NCBI GenBank assembly: GCA_031278935.1
Contig: JAITJK010000128.1
Coordinates: 1-5,526, forward strand
DNA: 5,526 bases
Source: Spirochaetaceae bacterium
GTDB taxonomy: Bacteria; Spirochaetota; Spirochaetia; Treponematales; Breznakiellaceae
Direction: 5' to 3'
The translations under genes were made by a program, and so were the position numbers. The first letter of the stretch is position 1. The number at the start of each line of letters is the position of its first letter. The notes below the pieces were generated by a model. That model was given only the letters and a program-made list of their open reading frames with translations, made no database searches and was not told the DNA's origin. This document shows, one piece after another, positions 1 through 5,526 of the stretch.

Positions 1-204
1 GAATTGGGGATCCAAGAAGGGGAAACTACGAAGGATATGCTTTTTTCCTTGGAATCCGTGGCCTGTTTGGGCTGCTGTTCCCTCGCGCCGGTGCTCATGA
101 TTGGCGAAACCATCTACGCCAAGCTCAACGCCGCGAAGATCAAGGGGATCCTCAAGGAATACCAAGCCCCGGCAACGAAGGAGGCCTCGCATGTCAGTTC
201 CTAA
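1..204 (+). CDS. stnA: NuoE-like [2Fe-2S] subunit of a Stn-type transhydrogenase, 3' end only
   Basis: This is the C-terminal 67 residues of a thioredoxin-fold [2Fe-2S] protein of the NuoE/HydC/HndA type; the start lies before the window. The reading frame is open from base 1. The visible segment has the family's helix leading into a CLGCC motif followed by LAPVLMI and a final helix. Two cysteines spaced C-x3-C (codons at 64 and 76) match the second pair of [2Fe-2S] ligands in NuoE; the cysteine between them (codon at 73) is where most relatives have alanine. The first ligand pair would be upstream. The protein should pass electrons to or from the FMN subunit encoded next. Its last 14 bases overlap the start of that gene, which suggests translational coupling. 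The stn assignment rests on the downstream genes; by itself this fragment could equally be hydC, hndA or nuoE. Confidence 0.85.
   Translation, partial: ELGIQEGETTKDMLFSLESVACLGCCSLAPVLMIGETIYAKLNAAKIKGILKEYQAPATKEASHVSS
178..184 (+). promoter_or_regulatory. Ribosome binding site of the NuoF-like gene
   Basis: A near-perfect Shine-Dalgarno sequence, AAGGAGG, sits 6 bases before the ATG at 191. It lies inside the coding sequence of the upstream NuoE-like gene. It fixes the start of the NuoF-like protein at 191 rather than at the in-frame ATG at 101. Confidence 0.85.
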
Positions 205-1954
205 ACTCTTAGTCGGTCTCGGTTCCTGTGGTATCGCTGCGGGAGCCCAAAAGGTGTACCAGTATTTGCAGAAAACCCTGCCTCCAGAAACCGCTGCGGT
301 GGAAGCGACCTCCTGTGTGGGTATGTGCTACGCCGAGCCCTTGGTCGAGGTCGTCCGGGGGGATGAACGGGTGCTCTTCGGCCCGGTAGACCAAAATTTC
401 GCCGAAGAACTGTGCCGGAGTGTCCAGCAGGGCGTCCTACCCGTCACCCACCGGGTCCGGGAAGGGGCGGAGGGCAAGGCCTACCTTTCCCAACAGGTCA
501 AGGTGGCCCTGCGAAACTGCGGACGGATTAACCCCGAAAAGATTCAGGACTACCTGGACGCCGGGGGCTACTCGGCCCTCAAAACCTGCCTCACCCGCTA
601 TACCCCCAAAGAGGTCATTGATCTCATCCTGGAATCAGGCCTTGCAGGCCGGGGCGGCGGCTTCTTCCCCACAGGCCGCAAGTGGTCTTTTCTAGCCAGC
701 GCGGTAGTAAAAGACGGAAAGCACAAATACCTGGTCTGTAACGCCGACGAGGGAGATCCGGGGGCCTTTATGGACCGGGCCATGATCGAAGGGGATCCTC
801 ACGGCCTCTTGGAAGGGATGCTCATTGCCGCTTACGCCACAGGCGCACGGTACGGGTACATCTACTGCCGGGCGGAATACCCCTTGGCCATTAAGCGCTT
901 GAACATTGCCCTGGCCGAAGCTACGGAACACCGTTTTTTGGGAGAACGTATCCTGGATACGGACTTTTCCTTTAACTTGCATATCAAGGAAGGGGCTGGG
1001 GCCTTTGTATGCGGGGAAGAAACCGCCCTCATCGCCTCCATCGAAGGACGTCGGGGGATGCCCCGGCTTCGGCCTCCCTTCCCGGCGGAAGCAGGGATTC
1101 GAGAGAGTCCTACCAACATTAACAACGTGGAAACCTACGAGAACGTGTCCTTCATCATCAACCAGGGCCCTGCGGCCTTCAATCAATACCGCAGCGGTAA
1201 AACCGTGGGCACCAAGGTTTTTGCCTTGGCCGGCAAGGTCAAGCGGGTAGGTTTGGTGGAAATCCCCGTAGGTATGACCATCCGAGAACTGGTGGAAGGC
1301 ATCGGCGGAGGCAGTTCCACCGGAAGGCCCCTCAAAGCCGTACAAATGGGTGGACCCTCAGGGGGCTGTATCCCGGAGCGGATGTTTGATATTCCCATAG
1401 ACGTGGAATCCATCACCGGCACCGGGGCCATCATGGGTTCCGGAGGGCTTGTGGTTATGGATGACCAGACCTGCATGGTGGACGTGGCCCGGTATTTCCT
1501 CACCTTCATCCAAAACGAGAGTTGCGGGAAGTGTACCTTTTGCCGGTTGGGCACCAAGCGAATGCTGAACATTCTCACCCGGTTTACCCAAGGGGAAGGG
1601 AGCGAAGAAGACATCCTCTTGCTGGAAGACCTGGCCAACAAGGTGAAAAAGACCTCCTTGTGCGGTCTGGGGCAGCTCGCCCCTAATCCCGTACTGACCA
1701 CCCTCAAGTATTTCCGGGAGGAATACGAGGCTCATACGAAGGAGAAACGCTGCCCCGCCAAGGTCTGTAAGCCCTTGATCCGGTATATCATTCGGGAAGA
1801 GGCCTGTACCGGCTGCGGGGTCTGCGCCCGGGGTTGTCCGGTTAAGGCGATTTCCGGTGAGAAGAAGCACGCCCATCATCTGGATTCTCTTCGCTGTACC
1901 CGTTGCGGTCTGTGCCAGGGAGTTTGTAAGTTCCACGCCATTGAGGTCGAGTAG
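191..1954 (+). CDS. stnB: NuoF-like NADH/FMN iron-sulphur subunit (StnB/HydB/HndC type), 587 aa
   Basis: This is the flavin subunit that binds NAD(H) on FMN in soluble bifurcating complexes. An N-terminal thioredoxin-like domain (about residues 1-90) has Cys13, Cys42 and Cys46. The NuoF core follows, with the nucleotide-binding glycine loop GRGGGFFPTG (153-162), NADEGDPGAFMDR (184-196) and GAGAFVCGEE (268-277). An SLBB domain comes next, then the NuoF [4Fe-4S] ligands Cys445, Cys448, Cys451 and Cys491. The C-terminus is a two-cluster ferredoxin domain with ligands Cys539/542/545/549 and Cys569/572/575/579. This N- and C-terminally extended layout, longer than complex I NuoF, is typical of HydB, HndC and StnB. 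The start at 191 is set by a strong Shine-Dalgarno and by homology; the 30 codons upstream are arginine/proline-rich and are stnA read out of frame. The gene overlaps the upstream one by 14 bases and lies 8 bases before stnC. The choice of StnB over HydB depends on the neighbouring StnC-like gene. Confidence 0.9.
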   Translation: MSVPKLLVGLGSCGIAAGAQKVYQYLQKTLPPETAAVEATSCVGMCYAEPLVEVVRGDERVLFGPVDQNFAEELCRSVQQGVLPVTHRVREGAEGKAYLSQQVKVALRNCGRINPEKIQDYLDAGGYSALKTCLTRYTPKEVIDLILESGLAGRGGGFFPTGRKWSFLASAVVKDGKHKYLVCNADEGDPGAFMDRAMIEGDPHGLLEGMLIAAYATGARYGYIYCRAEYPLAIKRLNIALAEATEHRFLGERILDTDFSFNLHIKEGAGAFVCGEETALIASIEGRRGMPRLRPPFPAEAGIRESPTNINNVETYENVSFIINQGPAAFNQYRSGKTVGTKVFALAGKVKRVGLVEIPVGMTIRELVEGIGGGSSTGRPLKAVQMGGPSGGCIPERMFDIPIDVESITGTGAIMGSGGLVVMDDQTCMVDVARYFLTFIQNESCGKCTFCRLGTKRMLNILTRFTQGEGSEEDILLLEDLANKVKKTSLCGLGQLAPNPVLTTLKYFREEYEAHTKEKRCPAKVCKPLIRYIIREEACTGCGVCARGCPVKAISGEKKHAHHLDSLRCTRCGLCQGVCKFHAIEVE

Positions 1955-1958
1955 AGGT
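1954..1958 (+). promoter_or_regulatory. Probable ribosome binding site of stnC
   Basis: GAGGT begins on the last base of the preceding TAG stop and ends 4 bases before the ATG at 1963. It is shorter and closer than the site serving stnB. Ribosomes terminating on stnB may therefore contribute to initiation. Confidence 0.5.
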
Positions 1959-1962
1959 ACCC

Positions 1963-4044
1963 ATGTCTTTAGTTAACATAACTATCAATAACCAACCCAT
2001 GCACGTCGAAGCGGGTTCGACTATACTACAGGCCGCCCGGCAAGGGGGATTCGATATTCCCACCTTCTGCCACGCGGACCATCTTAAGCCCTTTACCAGT
2101 TGCTTTATCTGCGCGGTGAAGGTACACGGAGGCCGGGACACCCTGGTTCCTTCCTGCGCCACGGTGGTGCGAGAGGGGATGCTTGTTACCGTGGAAGACC
2201 CGGAGTTGGACGCCTCCCGCAAGATGTGCATCAATCTCTTGCTTTCGGATCACTGTGGGGACTGTCTTGCCCCGTGCCAAAGCACCTGTCCTTCGGGCAT
2301 TGATATTCCGGGCTTTTTGGCCCTGCTGCGGGAGGGCAAGACCGCCGAAGCGGCGGTGCTTATCCGAGAACAGCTTCCCTTCCCCGGAGTACTGGGACGG
2401 ATCTGTCCCCGGCCGTGTGAGGACGCCTGTCGCAGGCAGAAGGTGGATGAGCCCATTGCGATTTGCAACATGAAACGGCATATCGCGGATGCGGAAAAAG
2501 AACGCTTTGGCGGGCCTCAGTTGCCGACCCCGGCTCCTGCCACGGGGAAGCGGGTGGCCATTATCGGCGCGGGCCCTGCGGGGATGAGCGCGGCCTATTA
2601 CCTGCGTTTGGCGGGCCATCAGGTCCGGGTCTATGAGCGGCACCCGAAGAGCGGGGGTATGCTGCGCTACGGCATCCCCTACTACCGACTTCCTGAAACA
2701 GCATTAGAAACGGAGTTCGATGCCCTCACGACCCTTGGGGTTGAGCTTAATTTCGGCGTGAGCGTAGGAACCGACATACCCGCCAAGAAGTTGGAGCAAG
2801 ATTTTGACGCCCTGATCCTGGGGATCGGCGCGCAAGGGGCGACGCCCCTGGGGATTCCCGGAGAGAAGTTGCCCGGCGTCTGGTCGGGGATCGACTATCT
2901 TGAAGCGGCGGCGGAACAAAAGCCCCCGGTCCTAGGGGACCGGGTGGTGGTGATAGGTGGAGGCAACACCGCCATTGACTGCGCCCGTACCGCCCTACGA
3001 GAAGGAAAAGGCAAAACCCAGGTAAGCATTCTGTACCGCCGTAGTCGAGAGGAAATGCCCGCCCAGGATGTGGAGATCGCCGAAGCCCTGCACGAGGGAG
3101 TTACCATTGAGTACCTTACCGCGCCCAAGGAGATTGTCCAGGACGGGGACGGCCTGAGCATCACCCTCAATCGGATGGAACTCACCGCGCCAGACGCCTC
3201 GGGTCGGCGTAGCCCTGTACCGGTTCCCGGCTCCGAGTACCAGGTGCGAGTCAGCGCAGTGTTGGCCGCCTTGGGGCAGCAGGTGCTACCAGACCTGGCC
3301 CGGGACTTGGGGCTTGAAACTACCCGCAAGGGTATTAAGACCGATCCCCAGACCTACCAAACCGGGCGACCGGGGATCTTCGCCTGCGGGGATTGTCAAA
3401 GCGGGGCAGCTACGGCGGTTCGTGCCGTGGGTAGCGGACGGAAAACCGCCTGTTCCGTGGACCAGTACCTTTCGGGCTTGTCGGTTACCGGAGAGCCGGT
3501 CCTGTTCAACTCCTCTATGGGGCCCTTGGAAGACCTGAGCCCAGATATGTTCACGGAGTACGCTCCAGCGAAGCGGGTGCAGATGCCGGTTATCAGCGAT
3601 GCGGAGCGGCGCAGTACCCACAAAGAAGTAGAAACCGGTATTCAAGCGGCCTTGGCGGTCAAAGAAGCGGAGCGCTGTCTGGGCTGTGGCTGCGACGCTA
3701 AGAAGGACTGCAAGTTGCGGCAATACGCTACCCGCTACAAGGGGGATCAGGAACTTTTCGGTCCCCCGGCAGTCGGAGGCCGACGGGGCTACGCCTTGGA
3801 CGCAAGCCACGAGCAAATCAAGATGGAGGTGCATAAGTGCATCAACTGCGGAGCCTGCGTGCGGGCCTGCGCGGAGATCAAGGGACTTAATGTACTAGCT
3901 TATGTGAACCGCGGTTTTATGACCCGGATTCAGGTGCCTTTTGGCCGTTCTCTGGTGGACACGGCCTGCGACGGCTGTGGTGAATGCACCAAGGTGTGTC
4001 CCACTGCGGGGATCCGGTCCCGGCAAGTAGCGACCGCAGGATAA
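1963..4044 (+). CDS. stnC: Composite FAD/NADP(H) oxidoreductase with NuoG-type and NfnB-type modules (StnC-like), 693 aa
   Basis: This is the predicted NADP(H)-reacting subunit of the transhydrogenase. Domains in order: a plant-type/NuoG-like [2Fe-2S] domain (about 1-80; Cys36, Cys47, Cys50, Cys65); a GltD/DPD-type cluster domain (about 85-185; Cys98, 101, 105, 109, then Cys148, 152, 156); and an NfnB/GltD flavoprotein (about 195-505). The flavoprotein has the FAD motif GAGPAG (202-207), a second Rossmann loop GGGNTA (332-337), YRRSREEMPA (358-367) and the FAD-closing GIFACGD (471-477). The arginine pair 359-360 is the usual NADP 2'-phosphate contact in this family. A cysteine cluster (572, 575, 577, 583) follows, then a two-cluster ferredoxin domain like that of NuoG/HydA (626/629/632/636 and 669/672/675/679). 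The protein ends just after that domain, so there is no H-cluster or molybdopterin domain. It is the last gene of the operon. Family membership of each module is clear; the Stn role is inferred from the combination with the NuoE- and NuoF-like genes. Confidence 0.88.
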   Translation: MSLVNITINNQPMHVEAGSTILQAARQGGFDIPTFCHADHLKPFTSCFICAVKVHGGRDTLVPSCATVVREGMLVTVEDPELDASRKMCINLLLSDHCGDCLAPCQSTCPSGIDIPGFLALLREGKTAEAAVLIREQLPFPGVLGRICPRPCEDACRRQKVDEPIAICNMKRHIADAEKERFGGPQLPTPAPATGKRVAIIGAGPAGMSAAYYLRLAGHQVRVYERHPKSGGMLRYGIPYYRLPETALETEFDALTTLGVELNFGVSVGTDIPAKKLEQDFDALILGIGAQGATPLGIPGEKLPGVWSGIDYLEAAAEQKPPVLGDRVVVIGGGNTAIDCARTALREGKGKTQVSILYRRSREEMPAQDVEIAEALHEGVTIEYLTAPKEIVQDGDGLSITLNRMELTAPDASGRRSPVPVPGSEYQVRVSAVLAALGQQVLPDLARDLGLETTRKGIKTDPQTYQTGRPGIFACGDCQSGAATAVRAVGSGRKTACSVDQYLSGLSVTGEPVLFNSSMGPLEDLSPDMFTEYAPAKRVQMPVISDAERRSTHKEVETGIQAALAVKEAERCLGCGCDAKKDCKLRQYATRYKGDQELFGPPAVGGRRGYALDASHEQIKMEVHKCINCGACVRACAEIKGLNVLAYVNRGFMTRIQVPFGRSLVDTACDGCGECTKVCPTAGIRSRQVATAG

Positions 4045-4051
4045 ACCGGTG

Positions 4052-4093
4052 AAGGGCGTCACTACCTCGAACGTGGGTAGGACGCCCTTTTTT
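4052..4093 (+). terminator. Intrinsic terminator of the stn operon
   Basis: The inverted repeat pairs AAGGGCGTC (4052-4060) with GACGCCCTT (4081-4089). After a single bulged A (4061), CTACC (4062-4066) pairs with GGTAG (4076-4080), leaving a 9-base loop. The 3' arm runs into six T residues (4088-4093). It starts 7 bases after the stnC stop. No T-run follows the stem on the other strand, so it looks one-directional. Confidence 0.9.
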
Positions 4094-4117
4094 CTTTGCT
4101 TCTAAAGCGGGGTATCC

Positions 4118-4131
4118 GTCATTGCGAGGAG
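4118..4131 (+). repeat. Possible remnant of a dispersed ATTGCGAGGA-type intergenic repeat
   Basis: GTCATTGCGAGGAG resembles the left end of palindromic repeats scattered between genes in many bacterial genomes (GTCATTGCGAGG followed by a loop and GAAGCAAT). The complementary right end is not found nearby, so if real it is a half or decayed copy. Assignment is from memory of the motif; only one copy occurs in this window. Confidence 0.3.
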
Positions 4132-4180
4132 TGGGCGGGCCGTTTTCCCCTATCAAACTCACGTTTTCTAAGGATTGTTC

Positions 4181-4186
4181 TATAGT
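4181..4186 (+). promoter_or_regulatory. Candidate -10 element for the HD-domain gene
   Basis: TATAGT matches the sigma-70 -10 consensus at five of six positions and lies 17 bases before the ATG at 4204. Transcription would begin only about ten bases before the start codon. The hexamer 17 bases upstream (CTCACG, 4158-4163) is a poor -35. A promoter is expected here because the preceding operon ends in a terminator, but this exact site is tentative. Confidence 0.3.
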
Positions 4187-4203
4187 TATGAGAAACCAAA
4201 CCT

Positions 4204-5478
4204 ATGCATGATGCTCTCTATCAAGCCCTGGATAAGGGGTTTACTGCCCCGATTCGGGATGGATTATGGGGGCATATCTACCTTACCCCTGAGCTGGAGG
4301 CCCTGACCAAATCCGCAGCCTTTATGCGGCTCCATAGGATTTTGCAACTAGGCCCCACCCATTGCGTATACCCCGGGGCGACCCACACCCGGGCGGCCCA
4401 TTCCCTGGGGGTCTATCATCTTTCTCGCCGGCTGCTTCGGCATTTCCTGGAACGGGGGGCTGATGCCTGGACCACGGCAGGGGGGATTCGTTCGTTTCTC
4501 TGCGCGGCCTTGTTACATGATCTGGGGCATTTTCCCTATACCCATTCCTTGAAGGAGCTGCCCTTAAAGGATCATGAGGCTTTGACGGGCCAGCGGATTC
4601 TGACGGAGCCTTTGAAGGGCCTTTTGGGAAACGCGGGGGCAGACCCCTATTTCACTGCGGCGATTATTGACACCACCCTGCCGGGTGCATCGGATAAGGA
4701 ACTCCAGTTCTATCGAAAAGTGCTTTCCGGGGTCTTGGATCCAGATAAACTGGACTATTTAAACCGGGACGCCCGGTATTGCGGGGTTCCCTACGGCGCA
4801 CAGGACGTGGATTTCATCCTTTCCCGCCTGCATCCCCATCCGGAACGGGGGGTAGATATAGATTACCGGGGGATTCCCAGCGTGGAATCGGTGCTATTTT
4901 CCAAATACCTGATGTATAAAACCGTGTATTGGCATCCCGCAGTGCGAGCCGCCACGGCGATGATTAAAAAGGCCCTGCACACCGGGCTTACCCAGGGATT
5001 CATCCATCAGGAAGAACTGTACGATCTCGATGATCCGGGTCTCTTTACGCTTTTAGGAGGATTAGGGGATCCCCTTTTTGCCCTGGGAGGGAAGGTCCGG
5101 GAGGGTCGTTTCTTTACGGCTGCGGCGGAATTCCCCTATGAACCCCAACGCCATAAGGAGCTTCTGGACCTTAGCCACCGTTCCCAGTACGAAACGGCCC
5201 TGGCTGCAGACCTTTCCCCGGTTCTGGGGCGACCCTTGGGCAGTGAATCGCTGATCCTAGATCTCCCGGAACGTATCACCTTTGAAACGGGCCTCTATGT
5301 GGCCGATGAGGGGTGTTATTTTGAGGGGAGTTCCGGGCTGTTTAAGGGGGAAACCGTCAAGGCTTTTATGAAATCCCTACAGATCATACGAATTTTTGTG
5401 GACCCCGACGCCTTTGTCGCAGATACCCATAGGTGTGCTGCGGTACTCCATGAACTGGTGCACGCAAGGGGGCTCTAA
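4204..5478 (+). CDS. HD-superfamily phosphohydrolase, SAMHD1-like/COG1078 family, 424 aa
   Basis: This is a predicted cytoplasmic metal-dependent phosphohydrolase. Relatives include SAMHD1-type dNTP triphosphohydrolases, but the substrate here is unknown. The family signature PGATHTRAAHSLGV lies at residues 57-70. The HD metal-site residues are all present: His66, His105-Asp106 in LLHDLGHFPYTH (103-114), and Asp181 in LDPDKLDYLNRD (178-189). His109, His114 and His124-Glu125 align with the catalytic-site histidines of SAMHD1. No signal peptide or membrane segment is seen, and length is normal for the bacterial family. The start is well constrained: an in-frame TGA sits at 4189-4191 and the only usual start codon after it and before the conserved region is the ATG at 4204. 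No good Shine-Dalgarno precedes it. It is separated from the stn operon by a terminator and looks functionally unrelated; nucleotide-pool housekeeping is a guess. Confidence 0.87.
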   Translation: MHDALYQALDKGFTAPIRDGLWGHIYLTPELEALTKSAAFMRLHRILQLGPTHCVYPGATHTRAAHSLGVYHLSRRLLRHFLERGADAWTTAGGIRSFLCAALLHDLGHFPYTHSLKELPLKDHEALTGQRILTEPLKGLLGNAGADPYFTAAIIDTTLPGASDKELQFYRKVLSGVLDPDKLDYLNRDARYCGVPYGAQDVDFILSRLHPHPERGVDIDYRGIPSVESVLFSKYLMYKTVYWHPAVRAATAMIKKALHTGLTQGFIHQEELYDLDDPGLFTLLGGLGDPLFALGGKVREGRFFTAAAEFPYEPQRHKELLDLSHRSQYETALAADLSPVLGRPLGSESLILDLPERITFETGLYVADEGCYFEGSSGLFKGETVKAFMKSLQIIRIFVDPDAFVADTHRCAAVLHELVHARGL

Positions 5479-5488
5479 ACCAAAATAT

Positions 5489-5526
5489 TCGGAGGAGGGG
5501 GATTTGAACCCCCGACATCCAGCTCC
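5489..5526 (-). tRNA. tRNA-Pro, 3' half (continues past the right edge)
   Basis: Read on the minus strand, the end of the window gives anticodon-loop bases G36, G37, A38, the 3' anticodon arm GCTGG, variable loop ATGTC, T arm GGGGG-TTCAAAT-CCCCC, the 3' acceptor arm TCCTCCG and discriminator A. A G at position 36 limits the amino acid to Leu, Pro, His or Arg. The short variable loop excludes Leu. A 5' C1 (pairing with G72) together with A73 is the bacterial tRNA-Pro signature, and GGA at 36-38 also fits. The rest of the anticodon is outside the window. The three bases after the discriminator are ATA, so CCA is not encoded. Confidence 0.88.

Noticed and set aside
101..190. A 30-codon N-terminal extension of the NuoF-like protein starting at the ATG at 101.
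   Set aside because: It overlaps stnA in another frame, is arginine/proline/serine-rich unlike the family, and lacks a Shine-Dalgarno; the ATG at 191 has an ideal one and begins the conserved domain.
692..1345. A long minus-strand open frame (217 codons) opposite the NuoF-like gene, with others opposite stnC.
   Set aside because: These are antisense shadows of GC-rich coding sequence; their translations show no recognisable domain and the plus strand is unambiguously conserved protein.
191..4044. Complex I (NuoF/NuoG) or an [FeFe]-hydrogenase operon.
   Set aside because: The third protein contains an NfnB/GltD-type NADP(H) reductase and ends straight after its ferredoxin domain, without the H-cluster domain of HydA/HndD or the large C-terminal domain of NuoG. 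No membrane subunits are present in the window.
1963..4044. Glutamate synthase small subunit (GltD).
   Set aside because: Only the central part matches. The added [2Fe-2S] and C-terminal ferredoxin domains and the NuoE/NuoF neighbours point to an electron-transfer complex, and no glutamate synthase large subunit is present.
4204..5478. HD-GYP cyclic-di-GMP phosphodiesterase.
   Set aside because: There is no GYP motif; the PGATHTR, HDLGHFPYTH and DPDKLDYLNRD motifs match the SAMHD1-like family.
1..5526. CRISPR arrays, insertion sequences, phage genes or a defence system.
   Set aside because: No regularly spaced repeats, transposase-like or integrase-like proteins, or terminal inverted repeats were seen; the window looks like ordinary metabolic chromosome.

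Overview
The window carries the 3' part of an operon for a soluble, iron-sulphur and flavin electron-transfer complex. It then has a terminator and a short intergenic region, a separately transcribed HD-domain phosphohydrolase gene, and the 3' half of a tRNA gene converging from the right edge. Nearly all of it is coding, base composition is GC-rich by eye, and the main genes read cleanly with no frameshift.

Positions 1-4044 hold three tightly packed plus-strand genes. They are the end of a NuoE-like [2Fe-2S] subunit (1-204), a NuoF-like FMN/NADH subunit with extra ferredoxin domains (191-1954), and a large composite protein (1963-4044). The composite protein joins a NuoG-type [2Fe-2S] domain, an NfnB/GltD-type FAD-NADP(H) reductase and NuoG/HydA-type [4Fe-4S] domains. 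This set matches the Sporomusa-type electron-bifurcating transhydrogenase Stn (StnABC), described from Sporomusa ovata and reported as widespread in acetogens and other anaerobes. The expected reaction is reversible: NADH plus reduced ferredoxin reduce two NADP+. The first two subunits would handle NAD(H) and ferredoxin, and the third would handle NADP(H). No hydrogenase H-cluster or formate dehydrogenase domain is present in the window.

Positions 4045-4203 contain a strong intrinsic terminator (4052-4093), a possible remnant of a dispersed ATTGCGAGGA-type repeat, and a possible -10 element. The gene at 4204-5478 encodes a SAMHD1-like/COG1078 HD phosphohydrolase with all the metal-site residues in place. 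Ten bases after its stop lies the 3' end of a minus-strand tRNA, best read as tRNA-Pro, which runs off the window and does not encode CCA.

The organism is most likely a strict anaerobe that balances ferredoxin, NAD and NADP pools (fermentative or acetogenic). A spirochaete of the termite-gut Treponema kind would fit the composition and the CCA-less tRNA, but this is a weak inference and anaerobic Firmicutes or other phyla are not excluded.
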